Assembly (NCBI GenBank): GCA_016214925.1 | Contig: JACRMO010000089.1 | Location: 943-6,419, forward strand | Source of the DNA: Gammaproteobacteria bacterium | Lineage (GTDB): Bacteria; Pseudomonadota; Gammaproteobacteria; Thiohalobacterales; Thiohalobacteraceae | Direction: 5' to 3' | Length of the DNA stretch: 5,477 nt | Part shown: piece by piece, positions 1 through 5,157 of the stretch | Layout of the letters: each line of letters begins with the position of its first letter | Position numbering within the stretch: position 1 is the stretch's first letter | Made by a program: the position numbers and the translations under genes | The notes under the pieces: model-generated | What the model saw: the letters and a program-made list of their open reading frames with translations, nothing else | Databases searched by the model: none | Told to the model about the DNA's origin: nothing

Positions 1-234
1 GACGTCGCGCTGATGGCCGACGATCTCTCCAAGCTGCCGTTTGCGCTGGCCTTGAGCCGCGCGTCGCGGGGCATCATTCGCCAGAACCTGTGGGTATCGC
101 TCGGCGTGGTGGCGTTGCTGATTCCCGCCACGCTGTTCGGTTGGGCGGGCATCGGCTTGGCGGTGTTGCTGCACGAAGGCTCGACCGTCGTGGTCGTGAT
201 TAACGCGTTACGTTTGCTGGCGTACGAGGAATAA
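1..234 (+). CDS. Heavy-metal P1B-type ATPase, C-terminal end (partial, 5' end outside window)
   Basis: Only the last 77 codons and the TAA stop are present, and the frame is open to the left edge. The peptide starts at DVALMADDLSKLP, the stretch that follows the GDGxNDxPAL hinge in P1B ATPases. It continues through IIRQNLW and two hydrophobic segments (about residues 30-46 and 49-69), which match the last two membrane helices of this family. The final helix carries HEGST at residues 58-62, then a conserved VVVxNALRLL tail. From family knowledge, HEGS/GT in this helix marks the P1B-4 class (CoaT/CtpD/HMA1-like, cobalt, zinc or cadmium efflux). Zn/Cd/Pb pumps of the ZntA type have a D-x-G motif there instead. 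The protein would pump a divalent metal out across the inner membrane. The SPC or CPC motif, the phosphorylated Asp and any N-terminal metal-binding domain lie outside the window, so the metal is inferred only. No strong terminator is visible after the stop. Confidence 0.9.
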   Translation, partial: DVALMADDLSKLPFALALSRASRGIIRQNLWVSLGVVALLIPATLFGWAGIGLAVLLHEGSTVVVVINALRLLAYEE

Positions 235-408
235 AAATTTTCACCAGATCACCCAAGGCGGCATCGCCACGCTGATGTTTGCCATGCCGAGCCTGGCGGG
301 GGCACACGAACTTACGGTCACGACCTGGAATTTTGGATGCCGTGTCCGATTGCCTCGATCGCGTTCTCCCAAGCGGTGCCGATCACTCGGAAGCAAGGGA
401 GAAAAGTG
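235..408. other. Intergenic gap between convergent ATPase and rnt genes, no gene recognised
   Basis: This stretch lies between the ATPase stop and the rnt terminator hairpin. Short open frames exist on both strands (for example from ATG 275 or 279 on +), but none has a ribosome binding site or a product I recognise. A weak GGCG/CGCC hairpin at 257-267 has no T-run after it. I see nothing else supportable here. Confidence 0.5.
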
Positions 409-431
409 GCGCGCGGACGGCCGCTGCGCGC
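401..431 (-). terminator. Probable intrinsic terminator of rnt
   Basis: Just past the rnt stop codon (433-435) the minus strand can form a GC-rich hairpin. GCGCGC at 409-414 pairs with GCGCGC at 426-431, extended inward by a G-T pair (415/425) and a G-C pair (416/424), leaving a 7-base loop at 417-423. On the minus strand this is followed after two or three bases by a short T-run (complement of AAAA, 402-405). The T-run is only four long, so termination may be weak. The location immediately after a gene supports the call. Confidence 0.45.
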
Positions 432-432
432 G

Positions 433-1083
433 TTACGCCTGCCGGTCCGCGCCGGCGCGCAAGCTCTGCCACTGATTGACGATGGCGCAGAACAAATCCG
501 CGGTGCGTTCGGTGTCGTAGACGGCCGAGTGCGCGGATTTTTCGTCCCACTCGAAACCGGCCGCCTGTACGGCGCGTGCCAGCACTGTCTGCCCATAGGC
601 CAGGCCACCGAGCGTGGCGGTGTCGAAGGTGCTGAACAAGTGGAAGGGGTTGCGCTTGATGCCGGCGCGTTGCGTGGCGGCCTTGATGAACGCCAGATCG
701 AAGGATGGATTGTGTCCGACCAGAATGGCGCGCGAGCATTGGCATTCCTTGACCAGTTGGCGCACCGGCCGGTAGATTTTTTCCAGCGCCTCATGTTCCG
801 GCTTGGCAAAACGGAACGGGTGATAAGGATCGATGCCGGTGAACTCCAAGGACTTGGGGTCGAGATTCGCGCCCGGGAACGGTTCGACGTGGCAGGCAAT
901 GGTCTCCAGCCGCGACAGCATGCCGCGCTCGTCCATTTGCAAGGTGACGGCGGCGATTTCCAACAGGGCGTCGGTCTTGGGGTTGAAACCGGCGGTCTCG
1001 ACATCGACGACGACCGGTAGGAAACCACGAAATCTTTCACCGAGGCGGGAGGCAAGATGGGCGGGCTGGCTTGAATCTGACAT
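433..1083 (-). CDS. rnt: Ribonuclease T (DEDDh 3'-5' exoribonuclease)
   Basis: The product is 216 residues, the usual RNase T length, and matches the E. coli protein almost end to end from memory. RNase T is a cytoplasmic homodimer that trims the 3' ends of tRNA (including CCA end turnover), 5S and 23S rRNA and other small stable RNAs. All DEDDh catalytic residues are visible: D27 and E29 in DVETAGF (Exo I), D129 in GHNPSFD (Exo II), and H185 and D190 in HSAVYDTE (Exo III). Each sits four residues after its E. coli counterpart. The aromatic residues that stack on the RNA end are also kept (F33, F81, F128, F150). One change is K77 where E. coli has E73. The start gives MSDSSQ, close to the E. 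coli MSDNAQ, which supports it although no good Shine-Dalgarno sequence lies upstream. The gene is monocistronic here, divergent from the TraB-family gene and convergent with the ATPase gene. Near-restriction to Gammaproteobacteria makes it a taxonomic marker. Confidence 0.97.
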   Translation of the reverse strand: MSDSSQPAHLASRLGERFRGFLPVVVDVETAGFNPKTDALLEIAAVTLQMDERGMLSRLETIACHVEPFPGANLDPKSLEFTGIDPYHPFRFAKPEHEALEKIYRPVRQLVKECQCSRAILVGHNPSFDLAFIKAATQRAGIKRNPFHLFSTFDTATLGGLAYGQTVLARAVQAAGFEWDEKSAHSAVYDTERTADLFCAIVNQWQSLRAGADRQA

Positions 1084-1189
1084 CCGCTAAGGATACCGGA
1101 TCGGGGGCAATCTGGCGACGCGCGCAACTGCATCCCGTTCGACGAGCTGCTAGAGTATGTACGAATCATCGTCTGACCGGAGATACGGA
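1084..1189. promoter_or_regulatory. Divergent intergenic region between rnt and the TraB-family gene
   Basis: These 106 bases separate two genes read away from each other, so each must have its promoter here or overlapping the other gene. I could not find a convincing -35/-10 pair in either direction; TAGAGT at 1151-1156 is only a weak -10 candidate for the + strand. The + strand ribosome binding site GGAG at 1179-1182 is clear, seven bases before ATG 1190. Confidence 0.4.
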
Positions 1190-2074
1190 ATGAAACATGG
1201 TTGGCTCGCCTTGTTGCTGGCGCCCTGGCTGGGGATCGCTTACGCAGAGCAGGTGCCCGCCCCGGCACAGACCCATGTCGACCAGGGATTGTTGTGGCGT
1301 ATCGAAAAACCCGGTGTGGCGCCCAGTCATCTGCTCGGCACGATGCATTCGGAAGATCCGCAAATCGTCGCGTTGCCGGAACCGGTGAGTAAGGCTTTGC
1401 GCGACGCCGATCGGGTGACCCTGGAAGTCATCCTCGATCCCCACAGCCTTGCGGCGATGTCCGCGACCACGCAGATCACCCAGGGTCCCGAACTGCCGGC
1501 CCTGCTCGGCGAAGATCTGTATCGCAAGACCGTGCCGGCGATGGCCGCTCAAGGTGTGCCCGAGCAATCGTTGCGCACACTTAAACCCTGGGCGGTGGCC
1601 ATGACCTTGATGGTGCCCAAGACCAACACCGGTTTGTTTCTCGATCGTGTGTTGTATCTGGAGGCGCTGGCCAAGGGCAAGCCGATTGCCGGGCTGGAAA
1701 CCGCCGCCGAACAGATGGAGGTCTTCAACGGTTTGAGCCTGGAGGATCAGGTGGCCTTGGTCGCGGATAGTCTGCGCAGTTTCCCCGCGCTCGACAAAAT
1801 GTACGCGGAGCTGAACGCGGCCTACGCGCGCCGCGATCTCGTGGCCATTACCGATATCAACAACGCCGCCATGCGCGAAGGCGATCCCGGGCTTGCGCAA
1901 CGTTTCAGCGCGCGCGCCATCACCGACCGCAATAAACGCATGGTCGAGCGCATGCAACCGGGTTTGCAGCAGGGCAATACCTTCTTCGCCGTCGGTGCGC
2001 TGCATTTGCCGGGGCAGGATGGGATTTTGGAATCCCTGCGTCGGAAGGGCTATCGGGTGACGGCGGTATATTGA
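1190..2074 (+). CDS. Exported TraB/GumN-family protein (COG3735-like)
   Basis: This 294-residue protein belongs to the TraB/PrgY/GumN superfamily, which includes the animal Tiki metalloproteases. The family marks are visible: a GxxH motif GTMH at residues 50-53, a conserved acidic residue E79 in RVTLEV, IAGLETAAEQ at about 167-175, DRN at 246-248, and a second GxxH motif GALH at 269-272 near the C-terminus. The histidines and the glutamate are thought to form the metal site in Tiki-type members. The substrate of bacterial GumN-like proteins is not established, so I give no specific activity. Residues 1-19 form a signal peptide (MKHGW, then a hydrophobic core and AYA before E20), so the protein should be periplasmic. 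I chose ATG 1190 over the in-frame ATG at 1157. It has GGAG seven bases upstream, and the longer form would put eleven polar and charged residues before the signal peptide. It is convergent with pyrC and not in an operon. Confidence 0.88.
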   Translation: MKHGWLALLLAPWLGIAYAEQVPAPAQTHVDQGLLWRIEKPGVAPSHLLGTMHSEDPQIVALPEPVSKALRDADRVTLEVILDPHSLAAMSATTQITQGPELPALLGEDLYRKTVPAMAAQGVPEQSLRTLKPWAVAMTLMVPKTNTGLFLDRVLYLEALAKGKPIAGLETAAEQMEVFNGLSLEDQVALVADSLRSFPALDKMYAELNAAYARRDLVAITDINNAAMREGDPGLAQRFSARAITDRNKRMVERMQPGLQQGNTFFAVGALHLPGQDGILESLRRKGYRVTAVY

Positions 2075-2089
2075 AGTGCAGGAATTTCA

Positions 2090-2165
2090 CACACCAAAGA
2101 ACGCAAAGCGCGCAGAGAATGGTTTACTGCAAAAAAACTTGGCGTCCTTTGCGACCTTCGGTGTG
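2090..2165. repeat. 76-base imperfect palindromic repeat, copy 1
   Basis: The left arm (2090-2117) and right arm (2138-2165) are inverted copies, pairing at 21 of 28 positions, around a 20-base loop that ends in seven A residues (2131-2137). The arms show a 9-base period of AAAG/CTTT followed by a GC-rich pentamer, as in CAAAGAACGCAAAG. A second copy with the same arm and loop lengths lies at 3336-3411. Copy 1 nearly fills the gap between the convergent TraB-family gene (stop 2074) and pyrC (stop 2189), so it could act as a hairpin terminator in both directions. I cannot assign it to a named repeat family. Confidence 0.8.
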
Positions 2166-2188
2166 CGATGCGTGCTTTGGGGTAGGCA

Positions 2189-3232
2189 TCAATTGCCGCT
2201 AATTAATTCCCACTGCAAGCGCTCACCCGCGTACAGCGGAATCACCTCAGCATCACCGAGCGCATAACTCGCCGGCACATCCCATTCTTGTTTCACCAGA
2301 GTGATCTGCTCGCGGTTGCGTGGCAGGCCGTAGAAATCCGCGCCGAAGAAACTCGCGAACGCTTCCAGTTTGTCCAGCGCGCCGGCGTCTTCGAAGGCCT
2401 GCGCATACAACTCCATGGCCGCGTGCGCGGTATACATGCCGGCGCAGCCGCAGGCGCTTTCCTTGGCGTCGCGCGCGTGCGGCGCGCTGTCGGTGCCGAG
2501 GAAGAATTTCGCATTGCCGCTGATCGCCGCCGCAACCAAGGCCTGACGATGGCGTTCGCGCTTGAGCACCGGCAGGCAGTAATGATGCGGCCGAATGCCG
2601 CCCTGGAACATCGCATTGCGGTTCATCAGCAGATGATGCGCGGTCAGCGTGCCGGCGACATTCGCCGGTGCGGAGCGCACGAAGTCGATGCCCTCGGCGG
2701 TGGTGATGTGTTCCAGCACCAGCTTGAGATTCGGAATGCGTTTTAGCAGCGGTACCAGATGGCGTTCGATGAACACGGCTTCGCGGTCGAACACATCGAC
2801 ATCCGGATTCGTCACTTCGCCGTGCAATAGCAACGGCAAGCCGACCTCGGCCATCGCTTCCAGCGTTGCGTAGGTCTTCTCCATGGCGGTGACGCCGGCG
2901 TCGGAATTCGTCGTCGCGCCGGCCGGATAATATTTCACCGCATGCACATGGCCGCTGGCCTTGGCCGTGTGGATTTCGTCCGCGGAGGTGTTGTCGGTGA
3001 GATACAACGTCATCAAAGGTGAGAACGTGCTGCCTTTCGGCAATGTGGCGAGAATGCGCTCGCGATAGGCCAAGGCCTGCGCCGTGGTCGTCACCGGGGG
3101 TTTCAGATTCGGCATGATGATGGCGCGGGCGAACTGCGCGGCCGTGTGCGGGATGACGCTGGCGAGCGCGGCGCCGTCGCGCACATGCAGATGCCAGTCG
3201 TCGGGGCGGGTGAGGGTCAGTGTTGTCGTCAT
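2189..3232 (-). CDS. pyrC: Dihydroorotase, class II
   Basis: The product has 347 residues (348 in E. coli) and catalyses the reversible cyclisation of N-carbamoyl-L-aspartate to L-dihydroorotate, the third step of de novo pyrimidine synthesis, in the cytoplasm. The binuclear zinc site is complete: H14 and H16 in DDWHLHVRDG, the carboxylated lysine K100 in HAVKYYPAG, H137 in LLLHGEV, H175 in LEHITT, and D248 in GTDSAPH. Each lies two residues before its E. coli counterpart. T107 and T108 begin the flexible active-site loop (TTNSDAGVT), and N42 in MPNLKPP and R18 in the HxHxRD region fit substrate binding. The start codon follows GAAGG (complement of 3240-3244) with seven bases of spacing. The aminopeptidase gene lies upstream on the same strand, 210 bases away across a repeat, so co-transcription is doubtful. 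I see no sign of the E. coli type start-site-switching hairpin. Confidence 0.97.
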   Translation of the reverse strand: MTTTLTLTRPDDWHLHVRDGAALASVIPHTAAQFARAIIMPNLKPPVTTTAQALAYRERILATLPKGSTFSPLMTLYLTDNTSADEIHTAKASGHVHAVKYYPAGATTNSDAGVTAMEKTYATLEAMAEVGLPLLLHGEVTNPDVDVFDREAVFIERHLVPLLKRIPNLKLVLEHITTAEGIDFVRSAPANVAGTLTAHHLLMNRNAMFQGGIRPHHYCLPVLKRERHRQALVAAAISGNAKFFLGTDSAPHARDAKESACGCAGMYTAHAAMELYAQAFEDAGALDKLEAFASFFGADFYGLPRNREQITLVKQEWDVPASYALGDAEVIPLYAGERLQWELISGN

Positions 3233-3271
3233 TTGCGAACCTTCAGTGAACCGTTATTGCGACTCGAATCT

Positions 3272-3299
3272 CTTCGTGTTCTTTGCGGTCTTCGCTGTC
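3272..3299. repeat. Diverged half copy of the palindromic repeat
   Basis: These 28 bases match the right arm of copy 1 at 21 of 28 positions by hand alignment, including TTCTTTGCGG and CTTCG. They have no matching left arm and no A-rich 20-base loop at the expected distance, so this is a half unit or a decayed copy. It lies 40 bases upstream of the pyrC start and 36 bases from copy 2. Confidence 0.5.
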
Positions 3300-3335
3300 A
3301 TATAGACCACTCTGTAGCTCGTGATGCAAAACGTT

Positions 3336-3411
3336 CACACCAAAGAACGCAAAGGGCGCAAAGAATTAATGATTCAAAAAAACCTCTGTGTCCTCTGCGG
3401 CCGCCGGTGTG
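3336..3411. repeat. 76-base imperfect palindromic repeat, copy 2
   Basis: The left arm (3336-3363) matches the copy 1 left arm at 26 of 28 positions, and the right arm (3384-3411) matches at 21 of 28. The 20-base loop (3364-3383) has a different sequence except for its seven-A run at 3376-3382. Copy 2 is in the same orientation as copy 1, which makes the pair direct repeats around pyrC, 1246 bases apart. It lies 31 bases downstream of the aminopeptidase stop (3443) and 103 bases upstream of the pyrC start. As RNA on the minus strand it would give a hairpin with seven U residues in its loop. Confidence 0.8.
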
Positions 3412-3442
3412 CCATAGACGGAGTATGCATCGAAATCAGTTT

Positions 3443-4960
3443 CTAGTTATCGCGCGCCGCGTTCAGCAGACCATGTTCCAGCAACGCGCACACCGTCAGG
3501 CCGACACCAAAGCCGGTGACGTCACTGGGAATATGTGCGAGTCCGCCCTTGTGGTTGCCGGCCGAGAGGTCCACGTGCAGCCAGGCGATATTCTGCGGTA
3601 CGAAGCGATTCAGGAAGCGCGCGGCAAGGATGTGATCGGCCTCGCTGTCGAGCGTGCATTGTTTGATGTCGGCGATGTCGCTCTTGAGCGCGGCGTCGAA
3701 ATCGGCATCCATCGGAAACGGCCAGACGCGTTCGCCGCTGTGTTTGCCGGCTTCAGTCAAGATCACGAGCAGAGCGTCGCGATTACCGAACACGCCGCTG
3801 TAGCGCGTCGACAGCGCGTACACGCAGGCGCCGGTGAGTGTCGCATAGTCGATGATCAGCGTGGGCTTTTCGCGCGAAGCCAGCGCCAGGGCGTCGGCCA
3901 ACACCATGCGGCCCTCGGCATCGGTGTGCACGATTTCGATGCTGGTGCCGTTGCAGGCGGTGACCACGTCGTTGGGTTTGTAGCCCTGTGGGCCGATGTG
4001 ATTCTCCGCCAGCGCTAGCCAGCAATCGACGGCGAAATCGACCTTGAGCAGACTCAATGCCAACAAGGTGCCGAGCGCCACGGCGCTGCCTTCCATGTCC
4101 TCGTGCATGCCGTGCATGGACTTGGCGGATTTGAGATTGACGCCGCCGGTGTCGAAGCAGATGCCTTTGCCGACCAGGGCGAGCTTGGGTTTCGCGGCGC
4201 GACCTTTGGGTCGGTAACTCAGGCGCAGCAGGCCGCCATCGTCGACGTGACTCGCCTGAGTGACGGCGAGGAAGGCACCAGCCTTGCGCCGGCTCAGCGA
4301 TTTGCGGTCGAGGAATTCCACCTGCCAGCCGTGCTGTTTCGCCAGTGCGGTGGCGAGTTTGCGGTAATCGCCCGGACGCAGTTCGTTGCCCGGCAATTGC
4401 GTGAGCCAGCGTGCCAAGTGATTGCCCTGGACCTGCGCGCGCAAAAGCTCGAAACGCAGCGGCTCGGTCGCGCCATAGCAATCGATGCGCGCGAGCGGGC
4501 AGGTGGGTTCCGCTGCGGACTTGCGGTTGGGCAGCGGGCAACTCGCTGCCAGCAGCGCCAGCACGGCGGCCTCCAGTAGCGCGGACGCTGCCGTGCCCGG
4601 CGCGGTATAGACACCGACCCGTGCCGGTTTCCAGTCCAGGAGCTGTTTGGCCCAGCCGCGCGCCGCGCTCAGCTGGTCGAAGGTCGATTGGCCGGGTTTG
4701 ACGTACACCGCCTGCACACGGGTGCCGCGTGGATTGGGCAGTTCGGTGGCCCAATCCCGGGTGGTGCCGGCCGCGGCGCGGCGTTGCCGGGCGCGTTCGG
4801 CGAGGAATTCGCCATGTGGAAGCGCGGACCATACGTGCTTGTCAGCGGTCTCCGGCAGAATCAGCAACACCGCGTCGCAGTGCCCCAAGTCGCGCGCGAC
4901 CGGCGGCTTTGCCTGTTGATTTAGAGGGATTTTCCCTGCGTGTCGGTAGGGGATGGACAT
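3443..4960 (-). CDS. Leucyl aminopeptidase family protein (peptidase M17)
   Basis: The 505-residue product has the M17 two-domain layout: a variable N-terminal part (about 1-170) and a conserved C-terminal catalytic domain (about 175-495). M17 enzymes are cytoplasmic, usually hexameric, two-metal exopeptidases that remove N-terminal residues from peptides. The metal and catalytic residues are all present: K265 in VGKG, D270 in FDTGG, K277 in NLK, D288 in HEDMEG, and D347, E349 and R351 in HTDAEGRM. Each sits five residues before its E. coli PepA counterpart (K270, D275, K282, D293, D352, E354, R356). The family signature is normally NTDAEGRL; here both end positions differ (H345, M352), and the SMHGMHEDMEGSAVALG segment also differs from PepA. 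I therefore place it in a PepA-like side group and give no symbol. The N-terminal part does not visibly resemble the PepA DNA-binding domain, so a Xer-recombination or regulatory role should not be assumed. AAGG lies eight bases before the ATG. It is divergent from the E1 alpha gene. Confidence 0.93.
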   Translation of the reverse strand: MSIPYRHAGKIPLNQQAKPPVARDLGHCDAVLLILPETADKHVWSALPHGEFLAERARQRRAAAGTTRDWATELPNPRGTRVQAVYVKPGQSTFDQLSAARGWAKQLLDWKPARVGVYTAPGTAASALLEAAVLALLAASCPLPNRKSAAEPTCPLARIDCYGATEPLRFELLRAQVQGNHLARWLTQLPGNELRPGDYRKLATALAKQHGWQVEFLDRKSLSRRKAGAFLAVTQASHVDDGGLLRLSYRPKGRAAKPKLALVGKGICFDTGGVNLKSAKSMHGMHEDMEGSAVALGTLLALSLLKVDFAVDCWLALAENHIGPQGYKPNDVVTACNGTSIEIVHTDAEGRMVLADALALASREKPTLIIDYATLTGACVYALSTRYSGVFGNRDALLVILTEAGKHSGERVWPFPMDADFDAALKSDIADIKQCTLDSEADHILAARFLNRFVPQNIAWLHVDLSAGNHKGGLAHIPSDVTGFGVGLTVCALLEHGLLNAARDN

Positions 4961-4994
4961 GCCGTTTGCCTTGACCTAACCCATTAAAACACAG

Positions 4995-5000
4995 ATCATA
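4995..5000 (-). promoter_or_regulatory. Candidate -10 element for the aminopeptidase gene
   Basis: On the minus strand TATGAT (complement of 4995-5000) matches the sigma-70 -10 consensus at 5 of 6 bases and lies 34 bases before the start codon. No good -35 hexamer is found 16-18 bases further upstream, so the call is weak. Confidence 0.25.
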
Positions 5001-5041
5001 TCGCGCTTGTTCTTATACGGGTACCGTGGGCGCAGTATGGC

Positions 5042-5128
5042 CGCAACGGTTCATTGCGCGCAGGCGGCGACCCGCGCCAACGCCTGCCAATGCCGCGCCG
5101 GTTGCATCCAGCGCCGGTCCGGCAACCG
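5042..5128 (+). promoter_or_regulatory. Three consecutive inverted repeats upstream of the E1 alpha gene
   Basis: Three perfect inverted repeats follow one another: CGCAA/TTGCG (5042-5046 and 5054-5058, 7-base loop), GCAGGCG/CGCCTGC (5060-5066 and 5081-5087, 14-base loop) and CGGTTGC/GCAACCG (5099-5105 and 5122-5128, 16-base loop). The last ends 19 bases before the AAGGAG ribosome binding site. If transcribed, they would form a structured leader of the E1 alpha mRNA; otherwise they could be protein-binding sites in the divergent promoter region. None matches the E. coli PdhR operator (ATTGGTnnnACCAAT). GC-rich DNA produces such repeats by chance fairly often, so function is unproven. Confidence 0.35.
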
Positions 5129-5157
5129 AATACATATATATAGACGTAAGGAGCTGC

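Noticed and set aside
337..1020. Plus-strand open frame (227 codons) antisense to rnt
   Set aside because: High-GC codon bias opens the opposite frame. It has no ribosome binding site and no family resemblance.
1157..1189. Upstream ATG at 1157 as start of the TraB-family protein
   Set aside because: It would add a polar, charged stretch ahead of a clear signal peptide and has a poorer ribosome binding site than ATG 1190.
318..1268. Long minus-strand open frame (316 codons) overlapping rnt in another frame
   Set aside because: It is a shadow of rnt: rnt has every catalytic motif of its family, while this frame is rich in Arg, Ser and Pro and has no recognisable domain. Its 3' tail past rnt (318-432) has a less biased composition but no start or homologue I can name.
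1166..2005. Minus-strand open frame (279 codons) antisense to the TraB-family gene
   Set aside because: The + strand frame has a signal peptide and both GxxH motifs. The antisense product is His/Gly/Gln-rich, typical of a shadow frame.
2090..3411. CRISPR array or composite transposon around pyrC
   Set aside because: The repeats are palindromic, only two full copies, and over a kilobase apart with a housekeeping gene between them. There is no transposase and no regular spacer pattern.
3146..4018. Plus-strand open frame (290 codons) running from pyrC into the aminopeptidase region
   Set aside because: It crosses two real minus-strand genes and the repeat, with no coherent domain.
3783..4832. 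Minus-strand open frame (349 codons) within the aminopeptidase gene
   Set aside because: It is a +1-type shadow, very rich in Arg and His, overlapping a gene with complete M17 catalytic residues.
5131..5142. TATATA-rich run as the -10 element of the E1 alpha gene
   Set aside because: Transcription would start inside the ribosome binding site, and there is no -35 hexamer at the right distance.
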